This document shows, piece by piece, positions 20,892 through 32,189 of a stretch of 64,000 bases of DNA; positions within the stretch are counted from its first letter, which is position 1; every line of letters begins with the position of its first letter. This DNA is from Polychytrium aggregatum (Eukaryota; Chytridiomycota; Chytridiomycetes; Polychytriales). Made by a program: the position numbers and the translations under genes. The stretch lies in assembly GCF_025602895.1 (NCBI RefSeq), contig NW_026516343.1:1-64000 (forward strand), read 5' to 3'. The notes under the pieces are model-generated. The model was not told the DNA's origin. It saw nothing but the letters and a program-made list of their open reading frames with translations, and ran no database searches.

Positions 20892-22493
20892 TCACAGTGT
20901 GTCATCCAGAGACGCAGTCTTGCGGCTCGACCGCGACGGATGTCGAACAAACCAGTGGTGGAGAACAACAATCCCGAGATCGAGCATAATCACACCCAAG
21001 TACGAGCTGTGGCGGCGACAACGATAAAGCCCCCCCCCAAAGTGAAGAAAGTCAGAAGCTGCTGATGCTACCAACCAACCAACCAACCAACCTGAGGTGT
21101 CGCAGCTACCAGTGGTGCGATGTGCCGGATGTGCCCTCTCCCACATTTGCTCGTGTCCTTACCCGGCACTGATGTAATCGAATGGACCGTCATGGAAATA
21201 GAGCGACACCAGCGAAAATATGCCTCCGAGGATGTCGCAGGCGAGGAACAGGAAGCTGATACCATCGACCTGTCGCTGGGCTGTAGGTGGTTGGCAAGAT
21301 GCAGGGACAAGAGTCAGAGATGCGAGTAAAATGGAACGGAATCACAATTGGCCATAGTCATCAATATAGAGAGTCGTCCATAACCGGGGGAGGGGCAGCA
21401 TTGCGATTGTCCTCATGAGCATTCAAGAGCACTCACCACAGATCGTTATGTACTGGGGGATGAATCCACCAATGATCAAGACCGTCGGCACCAGCCCCAA
21501 GGCGCTGAGCACCCCTGATTCTGGATTCTGGATGCCTACCCACTGGTAGCGAGCACGAACGGCATCGATTGTCAGTTGGTTGCAGTGCCCACTCTCGCAG
21601 CGGAATCACGATGGCCATGTGGTTGTCCATGTGGTTGTCCATGCGGTTGTCCACACAGTCGTTCCGTCGATACAAGAATAGAAAGCCGCAGATTCGCCTC
21701 CTTACGTTGACAGTCAGGTACATTCCGAATTCCAGGCAGCCGAAAACCACGCAGAGCAATGCGAGTAGGACAGTCGCTCGCTGGGTCGTAATAACTCTTG
21801 CTTGTCTGCAAAGAAACGACAGAGTGAGTGTAAGCCCACAAGGGTCCACCCATGTCACCAAGAGCAACAACGACCAGGGTCGCAGCGGCATTCGCTGGAT
21901 CGGTATCAGCGAAACTAGTAATCGTAATAATTCACAAGCACAGCGTCATTGGTGATCCCCCCCCGAAAGCCATCGCCGATTACAATGTCGTATTTCTTCC
22001 CTCCCACCCTTTTCCCGGCCGCGAACCTTCGATAAAGCAGACACTGGACAAAGCAAACGAGGGCAAAGAAACAAAACAGGTTCGGCTGCACGATCAGTCC
22101 GACGGTGAACCGGCCCTCGGGCTTGCCCATGCCGTAGCCGGCAAAGAACGGCGCCCAGATTGCCCAGCAGAACATCATCGGCGAGGACAGGACCCCGACG
22201 GCTCCGTGTCTATAGTTGGACCATGCTGTGCAAGGAGGAGAAGCAGGAGCCATGGCCGAGTCGCAACCATTGGAGCAGATTCGTCAGCGAACCGTTGCCG
22301 ATACGTGGGGGGGGGCACAGTGGATGCGAGATCGCTGTCGATGCGCATGGAGTCGATGAGAGCTGCTGCTGCGACAAAACCAAAACCAAACTGCCTCACC
22401 CTGTGGGCACAGTTGGAAGCTCCAGAAGACCAACCCCAGGTAGGCAAAGACCTGCTTGACAATCGCTTTGGTTGCCGGATCGATGTCGCCCAT
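20892..22493 (-). CDS. PQ-loop repeat membrane protein
   Basis: Six exons: 22493-22400, 22225-22027, 21805-21706, 21542-21437, 21280-21163 and 21006-20892. Phases agree throughout; 243 aa. PQ-loop proteins are seven-helix transporters, often lysosomal/vacuolar exporters of amino acids or sugars. First PQ loop: VFWSFQLCPQAWSNYRHGAV; second: GGFIPQYITI followed by QRQVDGISFLFLACDILGG. One donor (after exon 2) is GTTCGC, weaker than the others. The intron between exons 5 and 6 contains a CCAA repeat (about 21071-21090). The start was chosen at MGDIDPATK because the upstream frame is not family-like. Substrate not predictable. Confidence 0.85.
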
Positions 22494-22948
22494 CGCAGCC
22501 GAGAGGACCACGGCCAAGATCACGACGAAGCCCGCGGATCGCTCGTCTTTCGGTTGCGGGGGCGAACAATGCGCAAACAAGCAACGGAATTTGAGTTTTG
22601 GCCCGCTCTTCACACCTCGGTCCGCCGCCAACACACCCGCCATACGGACAGAGGCCATCGAGGGGCCGCCTGTCGATGCTGCCAGGAAGCTCAAGATGCT
22701 TGCGGTATACTACAGTATATATTGGACATGAGATTGAGGAAGTGGAGACACAGCATATCGAAGAGGACATCACCAAAATGAGAAGACCGAACTACCTCCC
22801 GCTCCCTGTTCTACTGGGGGTCGGTCGGAATCACCCAGCAAGCACTGTTGGGCCAGCGAGGGGTTGGGGAGGGGTTGCAACGGATGAGGGGTTTGGGATA
22901 GCAAAGGACGAGTGAGAGGGGAGCAGCGGGACCGGGGAAGAGGTGGGT
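22494..22948. other. Intergenic (upstream of PQ-loop gene)
   Basis: No supported gene. Separates two minus-strand genes, so it should hold the PQ-loop promoter and the 3' UTR of the gene ending at 22949. Confidence 0.4.
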
Positions 22949-23667
22949 TTAGTCTTGATATTGGGCCAGCTTGTCCGAGAACTCGACCGAGACACCGCCC
23001 ATGATGGCGACACCTCGGATGACGACCTTGGAGGTGGGCAAGCCCGAGTAGTACGGGTTCTTATGGATGCCAATGCTATTGAGCGCAGAGGTGGAAGCAA
23101 ACAGCAAGAGTCAGCCGTGATCAAGATAGGGTTCGTCGAATTCCTGTTGTGCATCGAATGGCCATGCGGGGCTCACGGATGCCGATCCAAACGATCGCTG
23201 TGGCCGCATTGGCTCTCATTCGCGTCAGATCAAAGGACTGGGTGGTGGCCCACTTACCCGCCCAGAATTGCAACGCCTTGGTTGACGACCTCAACGTCAG
23301 CAGGCACCCGGATGGTGATTCCTCCCAGAAGCGAGGCTGCATTGATGGTATAGGTTCCTCCACGAACCAGCTTCGTGTTGATCAGGTCCAGATCGGTGCC
23401 TCCCATGATGGCAAACGAGGTTTGGGCTGATTTCGAGGAGCTGCCATGGCAGCTGGATTGGACGACGGGCGGGGCGCTGTACTGGGCGACGGGTACGGGA
23501 GGCAGAGTTTGGTCCTTGTTCAGGGTAGACGGGGCGCCGTTCGGGTAGACTTGGTAGGTCACCGGCAGGGTCGAGTCTTGCTGCTGGTACTCGGGAAGGC
23601 CATCGTGCTGTTCGGGCGGGGGCATGGGCAGGCCCTTTTCGTTCTTGATATCCTGGATGTTCTGCAT
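22949..23667 (-). CDS. LiaF-like C-terminal domain protein, paralogue 1
   Basis: Two exons, 23667-23258 and 23075-22949, phase 2, 178 aa. The first 80 residues are polar, Pro/Gln-rich and probably disordered. The rest is a glycine-rich beta domain: FAIMGGTDLDL, NTKLVRGGTYTINAASLLGG, ITIRVPADVEVVNQGVAILGG, then (exon 2) HKNPYYSG and VVIRGVAIMGGVSVEF. The repeated '(A)I.GG' turns and 'VPADVEV' resemble the LiaF / cell-wall-active-antibiotic-response C-terminal domain known from bacteria. There is no signal peptide or membrane helix. It is adjacent to paralogue 2 and shares its intron position and phase. Function in fungi unknown. Confidence 0.75.
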
Positions 23668-24197
23668 ATTGTCGGTGAGTGGAAGACGGCTTGGGTGTCT
23701 GGATGAGGGCTGTTGGGAGCGGATGCTGGGATGGCGAGATGAGACGAAACAGGGCGGAGAGGACGGGCCTCCTGGATTTATACCCCCGGAGGACGGTTCT
23801 TGGCACGTCTTGGCAGCCAGGTGGTGGTCGGCTGCCAAGAGCGGATCGCCCGCCGCGCCACATTGGGATTGGTCGGAATCGCTGTGCTCGTGCACAACCG
23901 CAGTCGGCGTGCGAATGTGATTGTTTTCGATGTGGCGCGGCGGGGAGGGCAGCACGGCGTTGCCATTGGTCGACGACTGGACTCCTGGGTCTTGGCATTC
24001 CCAAGGCGGACAGAGCGTCTGCAGCGTGTCGCCGCCGCACGATCTTCGAGCACGGATCAGCCTCATACCCACACGGATCAGCGTCGTATTGGATGCAAGT
24101 GCAAATTGTATTGACGGAAGCGAGGGACGCTCAAATACAGCGACAAGGATTCGATTGTCAAGAGAGATGCCGAGGGGGGGGGAGAGAGCGAATGCCT
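23668..24197. other. Intergenic between the two LiaF-like paralogues
   Basis: No supported gene; upstream region of paralogue 1 and 3' end of paralogue 2. Confidence 0.4.
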
Positions 24198-25186
24198 CTA
24201 ATCGTACTGGGCCATCTGGTTGGCAAATACGACCCGAACGCCGCTGAGAACAGCCACGCCGCGGATCAAGACTCGCGAAGTTGGCTCTCCGGAAAAGTAT
24301 GGATTCTTGTGGGTGATTACTCTGCCCGAGGGTGTCCAGTGCAGCAAGCAGCAGCAAGCAGGAGAGGGGAAACAGAAGAATAGAAATGTGTGATTAGATC
24401 CAACATGGCGTTGCCATCGGAGCCAGATCGACATACATACCCTGGATCGAGGCTCTGGCTGCTGCATACATTAACACCGCTCACAGAGTCTGCCACAAAT
24501 GCTTACCCGCCCAGCACCAACACATTTTCGTTGACAACTTCGACATCGGCCGGGACAGTGATCCTCACGCCGCCCATGATCGTGGCGGCATTGACAACAA
24601 ACGTCTGTCCACGAATGAGCTTTGTCCGAGTCAAATCCACCTCAGTGGTGCTCAGGAAGGACACAGACGAGGTGTCTGTACGGGCCAGAGCCGAGTCGGC
24701 TCCAACGACATGAGCGTCCTCCGCAGAGCCTTGCCCTCGAATGCGAGCTCGCAGCCGAGTCCGAAGCCGAGACAACCGCGGAGACACCGATTGCAGCGGA
24801 TCGTCGTGGTGGTGGCGAAGGCGATTCTCGGCAGTCGGAGCAAGTTCCTGTGGTTGAGCTGCCGCAGTAACTCCTGGGGCTTGAGTCGTCGCAAGCAGCT
24901 GTTCGGGCTGCGGAATGGTTTGGGTATGGGTTTGGACAGCCGAGTTCGACTGGAGCTCGCGTTGGGCTGAAGTCGAGCTATCGTAGCGCTCGTATTGAGG
25001 CGGCGGATCATGCCAAGGAGGCAGCGAGTGCGGATGCGGATGCGACTGTGGCTGTGGCTGTGGCTGTGGTGTGATCTGGGCCGGGACGAGGCGTTCAGTC
25101 GGGAACGGGTTGGTTGGTTGGTGGATCGACTTGAGGTCGTAGCCGCCGTCGTCGTCGAATTTTTTCAGGTTGGTTCCAGAGTTCAT
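24198..25186 (-). CDS. LiaF-like C-terminal domain protein, paralogue 2
   Basis: Two exons, 25186-24507 and 24321-24198, phase 2, 267 aa. The intron falls after the same GG dipeptide as in paralogue 1. The N-terminal 160 residues are low complexity with a PQPQPQPQ run encoded by a GGCTGT repeat and an Arg-rich patch (RLSRLRTRLRARIRG). The C-terminal domain reads TEVDLTRTKLIRGQTFVVN, ATIMGGVRITVPADVEVVNE, LVLGG, HKNPYFSGEPTS and LIRGVAVLSGVRVVF, clearly homologous to paralogue 1. Tandem duplication followed by divergence of the disordered part is the simplest history. Confidence 0.75.
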
Positions 25187-25954
25187 GTGGTGCGATAGAT
25201 GGGAGAGAGTGAGAGAGTGAGAGAGTGCAGCGGTATCGCAGCGGTATCGCAGTGCCAAGAGTTGCGAGGGACAGGCAGATATTATGGGCGGATCCTTGGC
25301 GTTGAGTCTTGGCACGGTCTCTTGGCGAGTGACATGACGCCACCACGTTGTATTGGCGGGGCGGGGATGGGTGTTGGCGATGGTTGCATCCGTTGCGGTT
25401 GCATCGGCTGCGGTTGCATCGGCTGCGGTTGCCCATCCGAGGCTTCGGTCGATGATTGCCATCGATGGTTGTCATCCTCCATCGCTATCCCCACCAAGAG
25501 AGATTCATATCAATCGCTTGTCTCCCTGGTCGTGGGCTGCTGTCCCCATGTCCTCGTCTCATGGCTGCTTCCGCTGTCCAGCAGCCCGGGCCATCGGGCC
25601 GTTGATCAGGGCATTGCAACACTTGCTTGCGGACCATCTCCAGCCCTCGCCCTGGTCCTTCCGCGGCCACCTCTGTGAAGGTTGGGCGGCTGCTGGCTCT
25701 GGCTCGCACTTGTCCCGTTCTTCCGGCTGTTTGTTGTCCTTTGCTGCGTGCGCCTGTGGCTCCTGTCTCCTGCTCGATGCCACATCGGATAGGACCACTT
25801 GTCACTCGCTCGCCCTTTGCCTCTCTCGCTCCTCGACGGCTGCGACAGCTACCCGCCATCGAGCCTGGGGTCTGAAATCGCAGATCCTGCTGTCCTCGGC
25901 TCGATACGCTCCATCACTGCCACAATCGACCAGCTGTCGCTTTGGATCTGCATC
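25187..25954. promoter_or_regulatory. Divergent upstream region with GC-rich 15-bp repeat
   Basis: Separates paralogue 2 (minus) from the MFS gene (plus). A unit close to GGTTGCATCGGCTGC is repeated about three times at 25385-25435, next to a GAGAGTGAGAGAGT stretch near 25203. No gene recognised. Confidence 0.4.
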
Positions 25955-28364
25955 ATGTCAGCCATCGCCCGAATCGAGCAGTTCCGGTCGAGCACCACGG
26001 CCGCCTTCATCGTCGTCTTCGTAGCCTTCTTGGTTGATGCGGTAATGATACAGAATCCTGCCTACGCTCAGCTCTTCATCGGCGGTGCTTCGGGGCGTGC
26101 TGCAGGGTTCTCGACCCGGTGCTGGTTTACAGCTGCTGCCGCCCTCGGTTCCTCGCTGTATGATCTGGATGCACCGACCCAGGACACTTCAGCCAAAGAT
26201 TTGCAGCTCACCAGTTCGCCATTATCCATTCTCTCGGTTGCCCCCCCCACCTCCAACTGCTCGTGTGCCGACGGACTGGTCTACAACTGCGGTATCGTCG
26301 CCTTTATGGCAGGTTGTCTATGGAGTCGTTATCCCAATCCTGCCGAAATTTGTGACCCAAAAGATGGGCATCGAGGAGAAATATGTCGGGCTCTTGTTTG
26401 CCTGCTATTCGGCCGGCCTGCTTGCCACCACCCCGGTGGTCGGTGTCCTCTCGGACCGGTATCGAAACAGACAGATCCCGATGCTCGTCGGGCTGTTGGC
26501 ACTGTTGCTGACGACCCTAGCCTTTGGCTATGGCGAAACATTTGGGTGAGTGCTCTGTGGGCGGCCCCCTGTCATCTGGGACGGGCCCCGGTCGGCTACT
26601 CACCACCACGACCGACATATCTTCCAGCGTTCTCGTTGCCGCCCGTATCGGACAAGGCATTGCCGGCGGAATCAGTTGGACAATAGGGGTGAGCCAACCA
26701 GTCTACGGGAGCGCTTGATGCAGCAACGGCTGACATGATAGATGCCATGTCCGCGCAGTGCGGACGGCTGCCGATTCGACTCCTGTCCATGCTACATCGT
26801 TGGGCTCTGTGGCGGATCCAGGATCTGAATCGCCATCTTACCCTTGTTGGCATCGTGTGCCGCTATGCATTCCTCAACCGACTGGACGTTGCGATTGTGC
26901 ATATCCCTCGGCAGCTCTGCATGTTTGCGGATATATACCCTCCATCCAAGCTCGGGATTGCCATGTCCAATCTCCTGGCTGCCAATACCATCGGCGTCAC
27001 CGGTATGCTCCTGCTGACAAGTTCGTCGAGTTGAAGTGGGCCGGAGTTGGAGTCGGCCATTGGGAGGAAGAGTATTCGCACATGTGCCGTCTTGGTTTGC
27101 TACTCTCCAGCGGCGCTGTCGATGCATTTTCAGCGCTGCACCGTCCGCAACTGTTTCCGATCCATGCCTGATCCATGCCTTGATCCTGCTCCCATTGCCT
27201 TCCTGCGCATGTCAACTCCGGACTGCCGGGCGTTCACATCGATTGTCAATCTGCACCCTCTTGCTTCAGTCGGACCTCCCATCGGTGGTATTCTCTATGA
27301 CAACCTTGGCCAGCACGCGCCCTTCATCTTCTGTGCCGGTCTTGCCGGGATCGACTTTCTGGGCCGGCTGATGCTCAAGACCAAAGTGGCCGACGCAGCC
27401 ACGGATTCATCGACTGGAGACGAGACGAGTCGGGATGCTGAAGCGACGGCCCCAAAACGCAAGGTCTCGATGATCTCGCTGCTCAAGAATCCACAGGTTC
27501 TATGTACCTGTGGCTCCGTTCTCTTTGGCACGATCGCGTTCACTGGCATTGAGCCGACGGTGCCGATCTATGCAGCCCAGCAGTTTGGGTTCAACCCGAC
27601 CAACATCGGCCTGCTCTTCCTGGCGATCGTCCTGCCCAACATTGTCGCCTCGTACTTTGCCGGCTGGATCAGCGACCGATACGGCCGCAAGAACGTCCAG
27701 GCAGCCGGGATGCTGGTGGTGTCGCTCTCGTGCGTCTTTGTCGGGCTGGCACCCACCCTGAGCCTCTTCATCGTGGCCTTTGCCCTCATGGGCATCGGTG
27801 TCGGCTTCAACGTCTCGCCAACGCTGCCAGAGATGGCCGAGTTTGTGGAAGAAAGGTTTGTGTCGCAGTGTTGGAACAGCAACATTGCAATGTTGCTCGC
27901 TGGCAGGACAAGAGCCTAAAAACCATTGCGACGGGGATGCGGCGGGCTGCAAGACATGTGGCTGTGGCTGAACGCTGCTAACCCGAGCACCGCCGATGAC
28001 CACTACCATGCCAACAACGCCAACAATATCGACAACACCCACAACACCGATGCCATCGTTTGATCGCTGAATCGCTTGTCTCAGCGGCGGAGGCGCCTAT
28101 GCTCAAAGCTACGCCCTGTTCAACATGTCCTATGCCAGCGGCATGCTCTTTGGCCCCATCATCGGCTCGGCACTGGTTGATCGCTGGGGCTTTGCTGCCC
28201 AGATGTACTTTTTGGCGATTGCATTGTTCTTGTACACACCAATCTTGGTGTATTTCCACCTCAAGCGGGTCAAGGCCGGGCATCCAACGTCGGCAGCAGC
28301 CCCTGTCCAGGAAGAGCCCGTTGACCACAGCGTACCCAAAGCGAAACAGGACATCCTGTTCTGA
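25955..28364 (+). CDS. MFS transporter, DHA1/VAT-like family
   Basis: Six exons: 25955-26041, 26313-26545, 26628-26688, 26915-27002, 27270-27855 and 28085-28364. Phases match; 444 aa, about 12 hydrophobic segments. Family motifs: VVYGVVIPILP in helix 1, GVLSDRYRNRQ (motif A), VLVAARIGQGIAGGISWT, ADIYPPSKLGIAMSN, GPPIGGILYD, second-half motif A (AGWISDRYGRKN) and FNMSYASGMLFGPIIGS. The family exports amines, drugs or metabolites by proton antiport; the substrate is unknown. Odd: the last ten codons and the stop lie inside a 118-bp inverted-repeat element (28335-28452). Confidence 0.85.
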
Positions 28365-28452
28365 GCCAGAGCCATTGTTGCTTTCTGGGTCCTGAATACA
28401 CGCCACATTCATCGCCTGCCATGACCAAAGAGCGTGTCCCGTTCACTTGGGG
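28335..28452. mobile_element. 118-bp inverted-repeat (MITE-like) element at the MFS 3' end
   Basis: Left arm after TA (28333-28334): CCCAAAGCGAAACAGGACA. Right arm, read inward from TA (28453-28454): CCCCAAGTGAACGGGACAC. The arms match at about 15 of 18 positions with one gap, and the flanking AGCG/CGCT is also complementary. The arms resemble the inner part of the Fanzor-family terminal repeat (GAAACGGGACA). It overlaps the end of the transporter coding sequence. Confidence 0.55.
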
Positions 28453-28454
28453 TA

Positions 28455-30023
28455 CGCTATAATTGACATACCCTGGTCTGCTGCATGTACCACTCCATGT
28501 ACCAAGCTGCTCTATCCCAAGCCCACCGCAAGCGCATCGCCCAGGACGATCGTCTTTGCGCCCCAGGCTCCCGGTCGGGGCTCGTCCTTTGCACATGTTC
28601 CGCCCATCCAGCCAGCCAGCAACGTGGTGGTTGACGGTTGGTGGTTCGTGGTTGATGGGAGGGACATCGGGGCGGCCTTGGCTTGCACATCATTTCCGTG
28701 GGTCTCGTCGCGAGCCCAATCGGGATGAAAGATCTCGGCTATCGAGAGCCCGGTCAAGAGCCCACCCGGCCCAGATGCACAGACCCGCCGTGGGCTCGCG
28801 ATGGACATGCCGCCGCGGAGATCGCTGCGAGGACCGCGAGCAAATCGAATGCCGCGGCAGCCGCACATGGGGTCGTTCCCACGGTGCGGCTGCAGAATGG
28901 CTGGCGGCCAATGGCGGAATTGTCTCGACACAACGTTTTTCAGGTCCTTGCCGTCGTCAGGGCCGACCAGAACAGAGCCAGAGCAGAGCCAGAACAGAGC
29001 CAGGGTCGGAGTCAGGGTTGCACTGTTTGGGATCGGATTGGATTGGGCCGTTGGTTGGGCTGTTGGTTGGGTGGACTCGCCTGTGCGACGGCTCAAGCTC
29101 GTGCTCGAGACAGAAGGCCGTCGCCCCGTGAGATGGCGAGGGCAGTCTTGCGGTTGGACACCCCAGGCCGCTGCCGCGACGAGGGCATGCATCGCCGATG
29201 CCCGCTGTCTCCTTGGGAATGCGGCTGCCGTACTCCTCGGGTGGCACCCGTTTTGGTTCCATTCTGGCACGGCAGCAAAGGCGTTGAGAGTACTCTGACG
29301 ACAGCAGCAACGAACACATCTCAACAACGAACACATCGCAGCAACGAACACATCGCAGCAACGAACACATCGCAGCAACGAACACATCGCAGCAACGAAC
29401 ACATCGCATCCACCACCACCATCACAAAGCCCCCAACCACACCACTCCACCACCGCTGCGCCCACGTTTTGTCCACCGTGAAACACCCCGCGTCAGTGGT
29501 CGCTCCCACACCCGCCCCTGTCCATGCCCCACATCGCCTTGTCTGCGGCCATCCCGCGCCTCTGGCCCCCTCGCCAGGCCATCCAGTTTGCGTGCCCAGT
29601 ATCCGCTGTTGCAGTCCGGGGGCCGCGGCTGTGGGCTGCTTGCTGTGGTGGCTTGGCCCCCGAATAGCACGCGGCCGGCAGCGAGCGCGTGGGTTGGCCT
29701 TGCACGATGTCTGGGAAGAAGCCCGCTTGGAACGTGCGGGCGAGCCTTCATGGCCGGGCGCGTGCATCTGGGCAAGATCGCTTCTGGCCGCGCTCCTTCC
29801 CGCGGAAACCCAAGGGCCAACGTCGATGGGAAAGCACGACGCTTGCCGGTCAGGTCCTGCCCGCCCTGGCCTCTGCCGCCCGCGCTTGTTGGTCCGGGAG
29901 TTAAAAAGCGCCCGCCAGCGCCATGCCGCTCAGGCCAGGTACAGAATCGAGAGGGTTCCTCACGCAGCCAACCCCGCAAGCACCCAAGCTCTCGTTTCCC
30001 TGTGGCCATCTGGAGAACTCGCC
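28455..30023. promoter_or_regulatory. Upstream region of acid phosphatase, with 17-bp minisatellite
   Basis: No supported gene. Near 29308-29410 a 17-bp unit (CAGCAACGAACACATCG) is repeated about six times with small changes. A TATA-like GTTAAAAAG lies at about 29899, some 120 bp before the phosphatase ATG. An open frame runs from 28683 into the phosphatase but looks accidental. Confidence 0.45.
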
Positions 30024-32189
30024 ATGTTCGCCGCCCGCTTCTCTGTCGCCCTCCTCCTGGGTGCTTCCGCCGCCCTGGCCATGCCCGTCTGCAAGCCCCT
30101 CAACCAGACCCAGACCTCGGTCCCTGGCTACACCATCGCCTCGCCCACCGCCTCGGCCACCGGCTACTCGACCTCCGCCTCTGCCTCTGTCACTCCCTCG
30201 TCCACCGTCTCGACTCCCGGCTATCCCACCGCCACCCCCACCCCTGCCAAGCAGTGCCAGGATCTCCAGTTCATGATCATTGGTGACTGGGGTAACGCCG
30301 GTGCCGGCCAGAACAACACCGCCGCTCTCATGAAGACCGTTGCCGGCCAGAACAACATCTCCATGGTCCTGTCTCTCGGTGACAACTTCTACAGCAACAG
30401 CCTCGACTCTGCCGAGTCCTACGAAGGTGTCAAGAGCTCCACCGACCCCAAGTGGACCGATCTCTGGCAGAACATGTACCTCAGCGGCCCTCTCTCCACC
30501 GTCCCCTGGTGGTCCGTTGCCGGTAACCACGACTGGTACGGTGCTCTCGGTGCCAACCCTGATGCTGATGTCCAGCACTCCCAGGTCGACTCCCGCTGGA
30601 TCATGCCCGACTTCTTCTGGGACAAGACCGTCACCGTCAACGGCTTCACTGTCGGCTTCGTCTTTGTCGACACCGATCTCCTCTTCTACGGCTACCAGGA
30701 TGTCAACTCCAAGAAGTTCGGCGCCAACTTTGTCAACCACGGCTGGACTGCCGGCAACAACAGCATCCAGCAGCACCTCGACACCATCGAGGGTTACCTC
30801 AAGGCTCACCAGAACGACGACTACCTTATCGTCATTGGTCACCACCCTCTCGGCACCTGCTCTCCCACCGGCAACATGACTCTCCTCGAGAACCTGCTCG
30901 CCACTTACCAGCCCAGCGCTTACATGTTCGGCCACACCCACGCCATGCAGTTCAACCGCCACCACAACACCATGTACATCCAGTCCGGCACCGGTGGCAA
31001 CGCCGAGGCTGCCTGCAACATGACCGGTGTTGAGCAGTGGGCCATTGGAAGCAACTACGGCTTTGCTCTTGGCACCATTGACTGTGATGACGAGCGTGAG
31101 TTCCGTGTCCAGTACTACATCACCGGCAACTCCAGCATCGATGCCACTGTCGACCCCGTCTACGCCAACGGCGGTCTCGTCAACGAAGTTAGCGCCCCTC
31201 CCCGCCACGGCTACATCCAGCCTGATGCCCGCGATCTCGAGTTCCTGATCATTGGTGACTGGGGTAACGCCGGTGCCGGCCAGAACAACACCGCCGCTCT
31301 CATGAAGACCGTTGCCGGCCAGAACAACATCTCCATGGTCCTGTCTCTCGGTGACAACTTCTACAGCAACAGCCTCGACTCTGCCGAGTCCTACGAAGGT
31401 GTCAAGAGCTCCACCGACCCCAAGTGGACCGATCTCTGGCAGAACATGTACCTCAGCGGCCCTCTCTCCACCGTCCCCTGGTGGTCCGTTGCCGGTAACC
31501 ACGACTGGTACGGTGCTCTCGGTGCCAACCCTGATGCTGATGTCCAGCACTCCCAGGTCGATTCCCGCTGGATCATGCCCGATTTCTTCTGGGACAAGAC
31601 CGTCAATGTCGCCGGTCTGGTTGTTGGCTTCGTCTTCATCGAGACCGATCTCCTCAACTATGGCTACCAAGATGTCAACTCCAAGAAGTTCGGCGCCAAC
31701 TTTGTCAACCACGGCTGGACTGCTGCCAACAACAGCATCCAGCAGCACCTCGACATCATTGAGGGTTACCTCAAGGCTCACCAGAACGATGATTTCCTCA
31801 TCGTTGTTGGCCACCACCCTCTCGGCACCTGCGCTCCCACCGGCAACATGACTCTCCTCGAGAACCTGCTCGCCACTTACCAGCCCAGCGCTTACATGTT
31901 CGGCCACACCCACGCCATGCAGTTCGATCGCCACCACAACACCATGTACATCCAGTCCGGCACCGGTGGCAACGCCGAGGCTGCCTGCAGCATGGTTGGT
32001 GTTGAGCAGTGGGCCATTGGAAACAACTACGGTTTCGCCAAGGGTACCATCGATGTCAGCGACCAGGTCTTCCGTGTCCAGTACTACATCACTGGCAACT
32101 CCAGCATCGATGCCACTGTCGACCCCGTCTACGCCAACGGCGGTCTCGTCAAGGAGGTTAGCGCCCCCATCCGCCCCAAGCAGCCCTAA
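30024..32189 (+). CDS. Secreted purple acid phosphatase with two tandem catalytic domains
   Basis: Intronless, 721 aa. The signal peptide begins MFAARFSVALLLGASAALAM, followed by a Ser/Thr linker. Two metallophosphoesterase domains of the ACP5/purple acid phosphatase type follow in tandem, 324 residues apart. Domain 1 motifs: GDWG (Asp88), GDNFY (Asp120, Asn121, Tyr123), GNHDWYG (Asn168, His169), GHHPLG and GHTH. Domain 2 repeats them all (Asp412, Asp444 and so on). The role is release of phosphate from extracellular esters. Codon choice is strongly biased to C-ending codons, as in highly expressed genes. 316 bp at the start of each unit appear identical, which indicates recent duplication or gene conversion. 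The start was chosen for its signal peptide. Confidence 0.92.
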   Translation: MFAARFSVALLLGASAALAMPVCKPLNQTQTSVPGYTIASPTASATGYSTSASASVTPSSTVSTPGYPTATPTPAKQCQDLQFMIIGDWGNAGAGQNNTAALMKTVAGQNNISMVLSLGDNFYSNSLDSAESYEGVKSSTDPKWTDLWQNMYLSGPLSTVPWWSVAGNHDWYGALGANPDADVQHSQVDSRWIMPDFFWDKTVTVNGFTVGFVFVDTDLLFYGYQDVNSKKFGANFVNHGWTAGNNSIQQHLDTIEGYLKAHQNDDYLIVIGHHPLGTCSPTGNMTLLENLLATYQPSAYMFGHTHAMQFNRHHNTMYIQSGTGGNAEAACNMTGVEQWAIGSNYGFALGTIDCDDEREFRVQYYITGNSSIDATVDPVYANGGLVNEVSAPPRHGYIQPDARDLEFLIIGDWGNAGAGQNNTAALMKTVAGQNNISMVLSLGDNFYSNSLDSAESYEGVKSSTDPKWTDLWQNMYLSGPLSTVPWWSVAGNHDWYGALGANPDADVQHSQVDSRWIMPDFFWDKTVNVAGLVVGFVFIETDLLNYGYQDVNSKKFGANFVNHGWTAANNSIQQHLDIIEGYLKAHQNDDFLIVVGHHPLGTCAPTGNMTLLENLLATYQPSAYMFGHTHAMQFDRHHNTMYIQSGTGGNAEAACSMVGVEQWAIGNNYGFAKGTIDVSDQVFRVQYYITGNSSIDATVDPVYANGGLVKEVSAPIRPKQP

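Noticed and set aside
22949-25186. Bacterial contamination suggested by the LiaF-like domain
   Set aside because: Both genes have spliceosomal introns at the same position and sit between intron-bearing fungal genes.
29308-29410. CRISPR-like repeat array
   Set aside because: Units are directly adjacent without spacers and the genome is eukaryotic; it is a minisatellite.
28683-30023. 5' extension of the phosphatase frame by 447 codons
   Set aside because: The extension is Arg/Ala/Pro-rich and contains the 17-bp repeat; the signal peptide at 30024 marks the true start.
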